This document shows, piece by piece, positions 28,005 through 36,968 of a stretch of DNA of 64,000 nucleotides (its first letter is position 1; every line of letters begins with the position of its first letter). A program made the position numbers and the translations under genes. The stretch covers positions 51,230 through 115,229 of the forward strand of contig JANQFR010000014.1 in assembly GCA_028277745.1 (NCBI GenBank), in the 5' to 3' direction. The notes under the pieces were generated by a model. That model worked only from the letters and a program-made list of their open reading frames with translations, was not told where the DNA came from and ran no database searches. The DNA is from Phycisphaeraceae bacterium. GTDB lineage: Bacteria > Planctomycetota > Phycisphaerae > Phycisphaerales > Phycisphaeraceae.

Positions 28005-28667
28005 TCAGAGTACGCCATACTTGAGAAAAGCATCCGCGCTGCTCTTCCCGTTGTGTTCGATTTCATGACGAACAAGATTTTCTGCCGCGGCTTTCTTCAG
28101 AGCTTCTTCAATGACCTGCCGTTCATGTTCCTTAGGAATGATCACCACACCGTCGAGATCGGCAAAGACCAGATCGCCAGGCTCAACCCAGACGCCGTCG
28201 ATTTCGATGGGGCAGCGGTAGTTGGCGACCTGGGTGCGCACCCGTGAGTCCTGGGCGAATCGACCGCGGCTAAACACCGGCCAATCCTGTTCTAAGACCT
28301 TGGTCGTGTCGCGATGATAACCATCGATAACCGCACCCACCCCGCCTCGGGTGCGGGCGGTCGCTGTAAGGATTTCGCCCCAATACGCGCAACGCCGATC
28401 GCCACCCGCCGCCAGGTAGACTTCTCCTGGTTTGATCTGGTCCAGCGCCTCAGTCAGCTTGCCGAAGGGTCGATTCTGCTCGCCGTGGACATCAGCCATC
28501 AGGACAGGCATCGCCCGGCCGGCTAGCTTCATATCTGTCGCGAGCGGTTGGATCGGCTGAGGCAGGAAACGATGACGCAATAGCAGACCGTCGAGGATGT
28601 CTCCGATGACAGGCGTATAGAGTTGCTCTCGCATCAGTATGAACAGTTCAACATCATCTTTCCACAT
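28005..28667 (-). CDS. RraA-like aldolase family protein
   Basis: A 220-residue protein of the RraA / 4-hydroxy-4-methyl-2-oxoglutarate aldolase family. Family motifs are [26 protein letters not shown], and [18 protein letters not shown]. Members use a divalent metal to cleave 4-hydroxy-2-oxoacids to pyruvate plus an aldehyde or acid. In this operon the natural substrate would be 2-keto-3-deoxy-L-fuconate, giving pyruvate and L-lactaldehyde; that is inference from position between dehydratase and dehydrogenase genes. The ATG at 28667 is preferred over a TTG two codons upstream. Confidence 0.75.
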   Translation of the reverse strand: MWKDDVELFILMREQLYTPVIGDILDGLLLRHRFLPQPIQPLATDMKLAGRAMPVLMADVHGEQNRPFGKLTEALDQIKPGEVYLAAGGDRRCAYWGEILTATARTRGGVGAVIDGYHRDTTKVLEQDWPVFSRGRFAQDSRVRTQVANYRCPIEIDGVWVEPGDLVFADLDGVVIIPKEHERQVIEEALKKAAAENLVRHEIEHNGKSSADAFLKYGVL

Positions 28668-28706
28668 GGTCAAGGTCCCGTAGTGAGATCATATGAGGAA
28701 TCGGAT

Positions 28707-29477
28707 TTAGAGGGCCATACTCGCGCCGCCGTCAACAGGCAAGATAATGCCATTGATGAATTTGCCTGCCGGCGAGCATAGATACACAGCCGCCTGGCCG
28801 ATATCGCGGGGTTCGCCGAAGCCGGCCATAGGGGTCCGGCTGAGGATTTTTTGTTCGCGTGAAAGGTCGTTACTTAGAGCCTGGCGAAGCATCGGGCTCT
28901 CGATCCAGCCCGGAGCAATCGCGTTAACACGGACGCCGTGCGGCGCCCATTCGGCGGCCAGTGCCCTAGTCAGACCGGCCACAGCGCATTTGGCCGCTGT
29001 GTAAGCAACCACCGACGGCATTCCGATCAAAGAAGTCATTGACGCGAGGAAGACAATGCTGCCACGACCGGCTTCGAACATTTGGGAATGGACGCCGCGC
29101 GCCAGGGCAAAGCCAGCGTTAACATGCGTAGACATTACCGCCTGGAACTCATCGTCGCTCACTTCTGCCGCCGGCTTTTTCAGGTGGACGCCAGCGTTGT
29201 TCACCAGGATCGTGACAGGTGATCCGAAAGCGTTAGCCGCTCGATCCAACATGATCGCGCGATCCTCGTCGTCAGTGATGTCTCCGGTTACAGCGACGCA
29301 GCGATCGACGCCGATCGTTTCGCAGGCGCGTTGCAGTACGTCTTGCCTTCGGCCGGCGACAACGATCCTGGCGCCTGCGCCCGCCAACGCTTTGGCGATC
29401 CCCTGCCCCAAGCCGGTTCCGCCACCGGTGACCAAAGCGATATCATCTTTCAATATAAATGCCGATTCATCATTCAT
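28707..29477 (-). CDS. SDR-family oxidoreductase of the fucose operon
   Basis: A 256-residue classical short-chain dehydrogenase. The cofactor motif is TGGGTGLG, followed by NNAG, a catalytic Ser in FLASMTSLIG, and Tyr-X3-Lys in VAYTAAKCAV. The C-terminus has INGIILPVDGGASM. In fucose pathways SDRs serve either as L-fucose dehydrogenase (FucX-like) or as 2-keto-3-deoxy-L-fuconate dehydrogenase; with an aldo/keto reductase also present, either role is possible. It lies 39 bases before the RraA-like gene. Confidence 0.8.
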   Translation of the reverse strand: MNDESAFILKDDIALVTGGGTGLGQGIAKALAGAGARIVVAGRRQDVLQRACETIGVDRCVAVTGDITDDEDRAIMLDRAANAFGSPVTILVNNAGVHLKKPAAEVSDDEFQAVMSTHVNAGFALARGVHSQMFEAGRGSIVFLASMTSLIGMPSVVAYTAAKCAVAGLTRALAAEWAPHGVRVNAIAPGWIESPMLRQALSNDLSREQKILSRTPMAGFGEPRDIGQAAVYLCSPAGKFINGIILPVDGGASMAL

Positions 29478-29569
29478 GTAAACGAGCCAATGAGATTCCG
29501 AGTTGTGGAGAACACAAAAAGTTCTGATTTAGATCATCGATAATAGATCACCTATTTCACGGTCGACCA
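29478..29569. other. Short spacer before SDR gene
   Basis: The stretch between the SDR gene and the mutarotase remnant. It is AT-richer than its surroundings, and no promoter could be assigned with confidence. It is presumably transcribed as part of the operon. Confidence 0.35.
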
Positions 29570-29882
29570 TCATTCGCTTTTAGTACGATCGGGGGAAGAG
29601 GCTTGACAAGACTCAGTCAATTTCCACCAGGCTTAGGTATCTGGATCGGCCGCCATCGTTTGCATGTCCGCTTCATAATCTTCACTGATGTATTTCAGAT
29701 ACACGGCAAATAGTGCTTACCGTCGATCAGTCGATGGATAAAGATCGTCATGTTGCGGATACTGCACCGACCGATCATAGTATCGACCTCGGGCCAGACG
29801 TTTTCATGTGGCTTCAGGTATTCATCGACTTTATCAGCTTGTAAGCCGATGGCCATGCCGTAATTATTCAGGTTCGTTGCAT
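29570..29882 (-). pseudogene. RhaM-type L-fucose/L-rhamnose mutarotase pseudogene
   Basis: On the minus strand the ATG at 29882 opens MQRT and stops at once. In the next frame comes NNYGMAIGLQADKVDEYLKP, HENVWPEVDTMIGRCSIRN and MTIFIHRLIDGKHYL, then a stop. In the third frame comes YLKYISEDYEADMQTMAADP, a stop, then AWWKLTESCQASSPDRTKSE. Joined together these give about 104 residues, the normal length and order of the RhaM (DUF718) mutarotase family, with two frameshifts and one in-frame stop. Intact, it would interconvert sugar anomers at the head of the fucose pathway. Confidence 0.82.
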
Positions 29883-29928
29883 TTCGACATCATTCAAGCC
29901 CTTTGTCTCGGGTGCATCGATTCCACCG

Positions 29929-30954
29929 TCAATCGTTGAGGGTGACGTGAATCTTGGTGATCTTACCGGGGGCGTTGTCCCATCGGGCCAGCGCTTCCGA
30001 TGCGTGGTCGAACGGCACGGTTTCCGTGATGGTTTCGTTGACCGGGTAACACCCGGCTTCGAGCATGGCGATGACGCGCTCGAAATCGGTCTGAGTTGAT
30101 CCTCGTGATCCAAGAATGTCCAGTTCCTTAAGCACGAAGAGCTTGGTCTGATAGGACACCGGCTCCCTGGCGTAACCGATGTAGACAACCCGACCGGCGT
30201 AGCCGACTTCATCCACGCAACCGAGAAATGTCTGAGGCAGGCCCACCGCTTCGATCGCTACGCTTGGGCCGTAGCCGTCGGTCAGCGTTTGTAACCGAGC
30301 ATGTAGGTCTTCATGGCTTGCATTGATGATTTCGTCGGCGCCAGCCTTACGCGCCAGGGCCAGCTTGTGGTCGTCGAGGTCCACGGCGATGACTGTTGCC
30401 CCGCGATCCAGGCCCGCACCGGCGATCGCTCCTAAGCCAATCATGCCACACCCAAAGATCAACACCGTATCGTTGCGGGTGACCCGGCCACGGTCCACCG
30501 CGTGAAAGCCTACGGCCAGCGGCTCGATCAGCGCGAAGGCCTGGGGCTCCAAACCAGGCGCCGCGAGTACTTTCTCATGTGGGATAGCAATAAATTCGGT
30601 AAGCGCCCCTTCGCGTTGCACTCCGAGCGTCTGGTTATGCTTGCAGGCGTTGATTCGACCCACACGACAGGCGCTGCAAATGCCGCAATTTGTATAGGGA
30701 AGCGCGGTCACCAATTGGCCGATTTCGAATTCCGACACGACGCGCCGCCCGATCTTCGCGATGCGGCCCTGGATTTCGTGACCGGGCACGCGCGGGTAGG
30801 AAACCAGTGGATTGAGCCCACGATAGGTATTCAGGTCTGAACCGCAATACCCTACCCGTTCGATCTTCAGCAGGACCTCGCTGTCGCCGATCGCCGGCAT
30901 GTCCAATTGGGTGTAGGCGGCTTTTCCGGGTTCAACGATGGTCAGGGCTTTCAA
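29929..30954 (-). CDS. Zinc-binding alcohol dehydrogenase (sorbitol-type)
   Basis: A 341-residue zinc MDR enzyme. The catalytic-zinc Cys is in GYCGSDLNTY, GHE is in RVPGHEIQG, and the structural zinc lobe is CGICSACRVGRINAC. The Rossmann motif is FGCGMIGLGAIAGAG. It oxidises or reduces a polyol or aldehyde with NAD(P). In the fucose operon it could oxidise 2-keto-3-deoxyfuconate or L-fucose, or reduce L-lactaldehyde; the sequence does not decide. It follows the GH2 gene by 40 bases on the same strand, so it is probably expressed from the same operator-controlled promoter. Confidence 0.83.
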   Translation of the reverse strand: MKALTIVEPGKAAYTQLDMPAIGDSEVLLKIERVGYCGSDLNTYRGLNPLVSYPRVPGHEIQGRIAKIGRRVVSEFEIGQLVTALPYTNCGICSACRVGRINACKHNQTLGVQREGALTEFIAIPHEKVLAAPGLEPQAFALIEPLAVGFHAVDRGRVTRNDTVLIFGCGMIGLGAIAGAGLDRGATVIAVDLDDHKLALARKAGADEIINASHEDLHARLQTLTDGYGPSVAIEAVGLPQTFLGCVDEVGYAGRVVYIGYAREPVSYQTKLFVLKELDILGSRGSTQTDFERVIAMLEAGCYPVNETITETVPFDHASEALARWDNAPGKITKIHVTLND

Positions 30955-30994
30955 GAGAAAACTCCATCATGCAGGATACGGGAAGCATAAACGC

Positions 30995-32872
30995 TTACTC
31001 CACGATGGCCGTCGGCTCGAGGATATCGCGTTTGAGATCGGTCCGTTCATTCCGATGGTTGAAAGTTTTCTTCATCGCGGCAATGCCGCGCTTAACCGCC
31101 GCGTAAGCCCTTTTTTCCCTCCATTGCTCATCGAGCAATCCGTAACGAAACACGGCTTGACCAGCGTTGTACCAGCGCCAATGCATCGGCGCACGCACAT
31201 CCATCAGACACCATGGCATGACACCGCTGATCTGCGGCAATTTGCAAAAACTCTGGTACGCCTCATTCAGAATACAGACATGACGCGCTTCCGAGCCGAG
31301 GCTATCCGATCCGATGCCTTCTAACTCGTCGCTGCCACGCAGCGACATCGAGCCGAACTCACTGATCATCAATGGTTTGTTGTACCGGCCAAGCATCTTG
31401 ACAAACTCATGATAGGTCAAGCGTCCGTCGCCCAACATCGAAACGTACACGTTGCCGGCAAGAATGTCCAAGAGGTCATAAAAGCTGTCGGGATGGCCCG
31501 GAACCCACCGCTGATCTCGGATATTCTGATCGAACGCATCGCCGGTATCGGGGGTCCATACGCTATCGATAGTTTTACGATTGCCGGAGTCCGCGGAACT
31601 GATCAGCCGGCTTGGATCCATATCACGAATCAATTCCACCGCCTGTTTCCAGTATGGATAATTGCCCGTGCCCAGATCAGTGCCGTCACTGTCTGATCCG
31701 GCGCACTCATTCGACACCGACCAGATCGCCAGCGAGGAACGGTTCCAATCGCGGACGATCGTGTCTTTGAGCATACCCAGGGCTTGACGAGACATGTGCG
31801 GTTCATGGATATTGGCCAACCAATAAGCGGGGACTTCCTCCCACCACAGCAGCCCCGCGCGATCCATGGCTCGGCCGAATGTTTCCGCGTAGGGGTAGTG
31901 GGCGCAGCGTACAAAATTACAGCCCAAGTCTTTAACCCGCTCGATCATTCGTTCGATGCCCGCCTCGGTTGCGGTGCGGCCGGTTTCGGGAAATTCCGAG
32001 TGCACACACACACCGTGCAAGCGAATCGGTTTGCCGTTGAGCAACACCTCTTGATCACGGGTGCGCAGCTCACGATATCCAATGGCGTCGCGCAGCGTCT
32101 CATAGCGTGTGGCGACATGAGTGTCATACAGCTTAGGGGTTTCGGGCGACCATAACTCGATCCGCGAACGCTCCACATTGAAACGTGCGATGGCCGATTT
32201 ATTGGCCTGCACGACCACTTGAGTTTCGAGGTCGAGCTCGGGAATCGACACGAACACCGTTTCAGAAACGGACCGGTCACGGCATTGAAGAAACACCTCG
32301 ACGCCGATCTCCGCTGTCTCACGGTTCAGCGTAGTCCATGTGCGGAAATTGTCCACGTACACCCGTGGCGTGATGACGAGTCGAACATCATGGATGATAC
32401 CGCCGTCGTTATTCCAGTCGAAGCGGACCCCGGGTACTCGGTCCGATGAGAGATGGTTGTCCACCAGCACAAAAAGCCGGTTCTCTTCGCGAAGTAACTC
32501 GGTGACGCGACAGGCGAACGGCGAATACCCCCATTCGTGTCGCGCAGCTTCCTGACCATTGAGATAGATCTGCGAGGCATAACAAATCCCGTCGAACGCA
32601 AGAAAAGCCTCCTGATCGTCATTGAGAGCCATCGCACTGAAGTCACGCATGTAATTGGCGTGGCCGTCATACCACTTCAGTTCTTCAAACTGGGTCTTCC
32701 AGGTCCCGGGCACCTGAATGTCCCAGAGGCCCTCGGGGTCCCAACAAGGGAAAAAGGAATCGTTGGCGCTCCTGTTCTTCCACCACTGTTGCTGACGACA
32801 GCGCTGCATGGGATCGGGATTGAATTTCCAGACGCCGTTAAGGATCTGACTGGGTCTCTGATGGGTAAACAT
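30995..32872 (-). CDS. GH2 glycoside hydrolase (beta-galactosidase/glucuronidase type)
   Basis: A 625-residue GH2 enzyme. It has the N-terminal sugar-binding jelly roll (WDIQVPGTWKTQ, YLNGQEAARHEWGYSPF), an Ig-like middle and a TIM barrel. The acid/base Glu is in AIWSVSNECAGS and the nucleophile Glu in KPLMISEFGSMS. LHGVCVHSEFPETGR and VRCAHYPYAETF are family positions. There is no signal peptide; an upstream GTG at 32962 would add 30 residues that do not look like one, so the ATG at 32872 is preferred. It heads the fucose operon and should trim beta-linked galactose or glucuronate from imported fuco-oligosaccharides. Confidence 0.82.
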   Translation of the reverse strand: MFTHQRPSQILNGVWKFNPDPMQRCRQQQWWKNRSANDSFFPCWDPEGLWDIQVPGTWKTQFEELKWYDGHANYMRDFSAMALNDDQEAFLAFDGICYASQIYLNGQEAARHEWGYSPFACRVTELLREENRLFVLVDNHLSSDRVPGVRFDWNNDGGIIHDVRLVITPRVYVDNFRTWTTLNRETAEIGVEVFLQCRDRSVSETVFVSIPELDLETQVVVQANKSAIARFNVERSRIELWSPETPKLYDTHVATRYETLRDAIGYRELRTRDQEVLLNGKPIRLHGVCVHSEFPETGRTATEAGIERMIERVKDLGCNFVRCAHYPYAETFGRAMDRAGLLWWEEVPAYWLANIHEPHMSRQALGMLKDTIVRDWNRSSLAIWSVSNECAGSDSDGTDLGTGNYPYWKQAVELIRDMDPSRLISSADSGNRKTIDSVWTPDTGDAFDQNIRDQRWVPGHPDSFYDLLDILAGNVYVSMLGDGRLTYHEFVKMLGRYNKPLMISEFGSMSLRGSDELEGIGSDSLGSEARHVCILNEAYQSFCKLPQISGVMPWCLMDVRAPMHWRWYNAGQAVFRYGLLDEQWREKRAYAAVKRGIAAMKKTFNHRNERTDLKRDILEPTAIVE

Positions 32873-33023
32873 TCGCAAATCTTTTATTGAAAAAAGGTTA
32901 TTTATAGCAATCTTGTTCAAGCTACCCGATATTGACGGGCTGGCGTTGCCGACAACTTTCACCGCTGGCTTGGCTGCGTCCGGCCATCTTTTGATCAGTC
33001 ATCGATGGCCACCTCGATAAATA

Positions 33024-33033
33024 TAACATGTTT
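33024..33033. promoter_or_regulatory. Candidate LacI operator of the fucose operon
   Basis: TAACATGTTT, with a perfect AACATGTT core, about 150 bases before the GH2 start and next to an AT-rich leftward TATATT that could be the -10 box. It is almost the same as the TAACATGTTA palindrome before the fucosidase gene. Confidence 0.5.
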
Positions 33034-33195
33034 ATTATGAGCTTCAACACGCCAACAAAGCCACCGGAAAATTTCTTCCCCGTCCCCACTGGATAGACAC
33101 ATCGAGTTATTTTAATGTTTTGCAGTAATATAGACGGGACGTTCTCACGATCCGGGGTTATTGGGCGCATCGTGCTTGCCCGAATATCGCTATTG

Positions 33196-33209
33196 TATAA
33201 CATGATATA
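33196..33209. promoter_or_regulatory. Candidate autoregulatory LacI operator
   Basis: TATAACATGATATA is palindromic at 12 of 14 positions and centred on CATG like the sites at 18083 and 33024. It lies 45 bases before the LacI copy 2 ATG and overlaps a TATAAC that could serve as the -10 box, so the regulator probably limits its own synthesis and that of the ABC importer behind it. Confidence 0.48.
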
Positions 33210-33254
33210 TTTTGTTATCGTGGCAATTTTCGAAGCGAAATTGAACGGCCGCCT

Positions 33255-34268
33255 ATGTCTGTGGCAAAGATCGCTGAAATGGCGGGTGTTTCGCGTATGA
33301 CGGTGTCGCGCGTGATTAACAAAGATGCGCGCGTTCGGCCACAGACCGCCGCACTCGTCCGCGAAGCGATTGTGAAGCTCAATTACGTCCCCCCCTCGCC
33401 GCGGGTCGACGGCCGGCGACGGCGGTCACGCTCGGTATCGGGACTGCATACCGGTCGCATCGCCATGCTCATTCCCGACACCAGTGCTGACGCCATGCGG
33501 ACCACGCTCAGCGGCCGATTGCTCCACGGGATCGACGGGCCCATCGAGCGGCACTCTCTGCAGTTGCTTCTCGCTCGCCTGCCCGCGCCTGGCGAACTAC
33601 CGTCGTTTATCGATCGACGGCAGGTGGACGGTGTCATCGTTCGGTCTGGTGATGCGCCATGGCTGCCTACCGCGCTTCAGGACATCCCCAGCGTCTGGAT
33701 CTTCGAGGGTAACGATTCGGGCGGCTCTCGAGATCGTGTGGACGCCGATGACCGTGCCATCGGCCGGCTCGCCGCCGATTATCTGCAGGGCAGGGGCCAC
33801 CAGCGCTTGGCGGTGGTCGATCATTTACCCAAGCACGTTGCACACCATCGCCGTCGCGAATCGTTCATCCAGTGCGTGGAAAGCCGTTGCAATACGGCCG
33901 TCTTTCTGCGTCTTGAGGGCATCGATGCCGATTCGCTGGGCGCTCCGGTTCGCCGCCTCATGGAGTCGGATGATCATCCAACGGGGATTTTTCTTCCGGG
34001 CACAGGCCCGATTATCTCACGTGTGCAGCACGCGGTTTGCGATGCGGGGTGCAAGCCGGGCCAGTCGGTTGAACTGATCGGTTGTGGGCACGACCATCAC
34101 CTGATCGAAGCAATGTATCCCCAGCCCGCCAACCTCGACATCCAACCCGAAGCCATCGGGGAGGCTGCGATCGAGCTGCTGCTCTGGCGTCTGGCCCACC
34201 CCGCCGCCGCGTGCCGCAGCATCGTGCTTCAACCCAAATTGTGTGAATCGCCCGATGTTTCGAATTGA
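33255..34268 (+). CDS. LacI-family transcriptional regulator (copy 2)
   Basis: A 337-residue repressor, the close paralogue of the one at 23787. The DNA-binding helices (SVAKIAEMAGVSRMTVSRVI) share the recognition-helix residues of copy 1; the sensor domain is conserved at both ends but diverges in the middle (NDSGGSRDRVDADD against DSASPCDNVNVDND), so the inducers may differ. It is divergent from the fucose operon and 31 bases ahead of the ABC importer binding protein, the usual layout for a local regulator that senses a fucose-derived sugar or intermediate. Confidence 0.88.
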   Translation: MSVAKIAEMAGVSRMTVSRVINKDARVRPQTAALVREAIVKLNYVPPSPRVDGRRRRSRSVSGLHTGRIAMLIPDTSADAMRTTLSGRLLHGIDGPIERHSLQLLLARLPAPGELPSFIDRRQVDGVIVRSGDAPWLPTALQDIPSVWIFEGNDSGGSRDRVDADDRAIGRLAADYLQGRGHQRLAVVDHLPKHVAHHRRRESFIQCVESRCNTAVFLRLEGIDADSLGAPVRRLMESDDHPTGIFLPGTGPIISRVQHAVCDAGCKPGQSVELIGCGHDHHLIEAMYPQPANLDIQPEAIGEAAIELLLWRLAHPAAACRSIVLQPKLCESPDVSN

Positions 34269-34299
34269 ATCGCAGGGCTTTTCCGTCGGGTAATGCCTC

Positions 34300-35970
34300 A
34301 TGCTGAATTGGCGATACATGATTTCAGCCAGCGGCATGATCGTGGTCGTGGTTGCTTATTTCGCGGTCATGACGCCTGATCGAGAATCGGTTGAGGCTCG
34401 CGCGTTAGCCCGGCAGGGACAGGTTGAGTGGTCGACAGTTAAAAACGATCCGCTAGTGACCCACGACTTGGTCTGGTCGTTTGCAGGCAAGGCCGAGTCC
34501 GGCGTCTGGCCACAACGCTTGATCGAGGAGCGTTTCAACATTCGGCTGACGCCGCGCATGATCGTGTCGGGCGAGTCCTATCAGACCAAGTTGCCGATGC
34601 AGTTGGCTGCGGGCGATGTGCCCGACGTGTTTAATCCTGGAAACAGCACGATGCTGCGCGTCTATGCAAGACATGGCTTCCTCCTGCCGCTTCCGCTTTC
34701 GATGTTGAACGAGCATGCGCCGCACCTGGTCGCGCTGGTCAATCGCTACGCGCCCGAGGCATGGTCGGCGACGACGTATGACGGGGTGAACTACGGCTTG
34801 CCGACCATTTGGTACGACGGTTTACATCCGCGAACGCCCATTTGGCGTAAGGACTGGCTTGAAAACGTCGGCATCGAACGGACTCCTGAAACTCTAGAAG
34901 AGATGGAAGAAGCGCTGCGGCGGTTCCGCAATGACGACCCCGATGGGAACGGGCGGCGTGACACCTACGGCATGAGCGGCGACCTGATGAACTATTACAC
35001 GACCTTTTCAGAAGTATTCGGCGCATATGGCGTGCTGCCGTTCGGATGGATGGTCGTGGATGGCCAGGTCGTCTGGGGAGGGGTGTTGCCTGAGACGCGG
35101 GAAGCCTTGGCCTTGCTGCGCCGATGGTATGATCAGGAACTGATTCACCCCGATTTCGTCACCGACCGCTGGTACGCGGAGATCGGCCGCAAGCTCTATA
35201 GCGGACGCATCGGATACCATAACTACTTGGCCTCATACGAGGCGTTTGATCCGGACAACCCTCAGTCGGCGCTGGCGATGATGCGCCGGCTGCAGCCGGA
35301 GGCCGAATTGATTCCGGGCGTTCCTCCGCGAGGCCCCGCGGGGCGGCGTGGGATGCGGGTCTGGGGCGCGGGCAATGCGGCCCCGGTCGTGTTTGGCGCC
35401 CACATGGCTGACCGACCAGAAGCCGTGGTCCGTGTGCTGCGGATGCTCGATGAGATAGCCAGCGACACGGATTTGTACATCGAGACACGGGTCGGTCGAC
35501 ACGGTCAGCACTGGGACTGGGCCGATACGTCTATTGGACCCGGCAGCGGCGCGGCGTTCATGCCGCCGTTAGACCAGGCCATGGTACGCGAACGCGAAGG
35601 ATTTAACGCCGAAATCATGCTCGCCGGAGCCTCGCCGTTCGCACCGATCGGCGCCGATCCCGATCGCTACTTGCCGTATATGCCGCAAGCGCTCGTGGAG
35701 TTCCGCGAGCGCAACCGCAAAATCCAATGGGGGCTGCGTGACGTGTTCGGTTCACCCGGGAATGTTCCGGGCGTACAGTCGTCCATCAACGGTCTGATCC
35801 AGCTCCAGCAAACGGCATTCGCCAAGATCATCCGCGGCGAAGAGCCTCTGGACTACTTCAACACGTTCGTTGAGGAATGGCATCGTCAAGGCGGAGCCGT
35901 TGGTCTGGAACTCGCACAAGACCACTGGCGGAAGCAACGGCGCGTCCTCGAAGAAATGGGGAGCCCGTGA
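34300..35970 (+). CDS. Extracellular solute-binding protein, CUT1 sugar ABC importer
   Basis: A 556-residue binding protein of the large LplA/YtcQ type. The N-terminus is a single hydrophobic anchor or signal (ISASGMIVVVVAYFAVM) with no lipobox Cys, so it seems membrane-anchored or released rather than lipid-modified. Family segments include MQLAAGDVPDVF, GLPTIWYDG, DDPDGNGRRDTYGMSGD (a calcium-type loop) and EEWHRQGG near the end. It should capture an oligosaccharide for the two permeases that follow. It overlaps the first permease by four bases. Confidence 0.82.
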   Translation: MLNWRYMISASGMIVVVVAYFAVMTPDRESVEARALARQGQVEWSTVKNDPLVTHDLVWSFAGKAESGVWPQRLIEERFNIRLTPRMIVSGESYQTKLPMQLAAGDVPDVFNPGNSTMLRVYARHGFLLPLPLSMLNEHAPHLVALVNRYAPEAWSATTYDGVNYGLPTIWYDGLHPRTPIWRKDWLENVGIERTPETLEEMEEALRRFRNDDPDGNGRRDTYGMSGDLMNYYTTFSEVFGAYGVLPFGWMVVDGQVVWGGVLPETREALALLRRWYDQELIHPDFVTDRWYAEIGRKLYSGRIGYHNYLASYEAFDPDNPQSALAMMRRLQPEAELIPGVPPRGPAGRRGMRVWGAGNAAPVVFGAHMADRPEAVVRVLRMLDEIASDTDLYIETRVGRHGQHWDWADTSIGPGSGAAFMPPLDQAMVREREGFNAEIMLAGASPFAPIGADPDRYLPYMPQALVEFRERNRKIQWGLRDVFGSPGNVPGVQSSINGLIQLQQTAFAKIIRGEEPLDYFNTFVEEWHRQGGAVGLELAQDHWRKQRRVLEEMGSP

Positions 35971-36959
35971 CACAATTCTCCGATGTGGAAAAGCGATTCG
36001 AATCGCCCATACCCCAACAGGAGCAATCGCTGGCGCGAGAAGCGATCACCGGATCATCGCGCCGCAGCCGATCCGGGCTTCGGCATCGGTCGTTGTTGTT
36101 GATGCTGCTGCCCGGAGCGGTCTATTTTCTGATCTTTCATTTCCTGCCCATGGGCGGTCTGGTCGTCGCGTTCAAGGACTACAGGATGACCGAAGGCATC
36201 GTCGGCAGCCCGTGGGCGGGACTGGACAATTTTCGTGACCTTTTCCTCAACGAACAGTTTCCCAATGCGCTGCGCAACACACTCGTGATTGCGGCGCTGC
36301 GATTGGGACTGGGTTTCTTCGCGCCCATCATTCTCGCGCTGCTGCTTAACGAATTGCGGGTGCGCTGGTTCAAACGGACGGTGCAGACGATCACCTATCT
36401 TCCATTCTTTTTCTCGTGGGTGATCCTCGGCGGCATCTTCCTGATGCTCTTTTCAACCACGGGGCCTATGAACAGTATCCTGGCCACGTTCGGGATCGAC
36501 CCGATTCCATTTCTGACCAGTGGGCCATGGTTTATCACGGTGCTGGTGGTGACCGGTATCTGGCAGAGCATCGGCTATGGAGCGGTCATTTATCTTGCGG
36601 CGCTGACGGGGATCGAGGTTCAACTATACGAAGCTGCGGCCATCGACGGCGCCGGCCGATGGAAGCAGACGCGACACATCACCCTCCCGGGGCTGACACC
36701 GGTGATGATTGTGCTGTTTATCCTCAGTGTAGGGCAACTGCTTAGCGCGGGCTTCGATCAGATCTACAACATGTACAACCCGCTGGTTTTCGAATCGACA
36801 GATATCATCGACACCTATGTCCTGCGGCAGCTTCAGGGGTTGGATTTCGGCGTCGCGACGGCGGCGGGGATGTTCAAATCGGTCGTTGGGCTGATGCTGA
36901 TCATCGGAACCAACGCGCTGGCCAACCGACTCTCGGGCGGTGAACAGGGGCTCTGGTAA
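35967..36959 (+). CDS. ABC sugar importer permease (LplB type)
   Basis: A 330-residue inner-membrane permease. The GTG at 35967 is chosen because it overlaps the previous stop (GTGA) and has GGGGAG 4-5 bases before it; longer forms would run into the binding-protein gene. Six transmembrane segments follow a basic N-terminal tail. The coupling loop that contacts the ATPase is YEAAAIDGAGRWKQTRHITLPG, the EAA motif. It forms the translocation pore with the next gene product. Confidence 0.87.
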   Translation: MTQFSDVEKRFESPIPQQEQSLAREAITGSSRRSRSGLRHRSLLLMLLPGAVYFLIFHFLPMGGLVVAFKDYRMTEGIVGSPWAGLDNFRDLFLNEQFPNALRNTLVIAALRLGLGFFAPIILALLLNELRVRWFKRTVQTITYLPFFFSWVILGGIFLMLFSTTGPMNSILATFGIDPIPFLTSGPWFITVLVVTGIWQSIGYGAVIYLAALTGIEVQLYEAAAIDGAGRWKQTRHITLPGLTPVMIVLFILSVGQLLSAGFDQIYNMYNPLVFESTDIIDTYVLRQLQGLDFGVATAAGMFKSVVGLMLIIGTNALANRLSGGEQGLW

Positions 36960-36968
36960 GGAACCACA

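Larger units (their letters stand above)
32873..33254. other. Divergent control region of fucose operon and LacI copy 2
   Basis: About 380 AT-rich bases between the GH2 gene (leftward) and the LacI gene (rightward). It holds two CATG-centred palindromes (33024-33033 and 33196-33209) that look like repressor sites. No gene was recognised. Confidence 0.6.

Noticed and set aside
29570..30212. Open frame 29868-30212 (minus) as a gene
   Set aside because: It overlaps the alcohol dehydrogenase and runs into the mutarotase remnant; no protein features.
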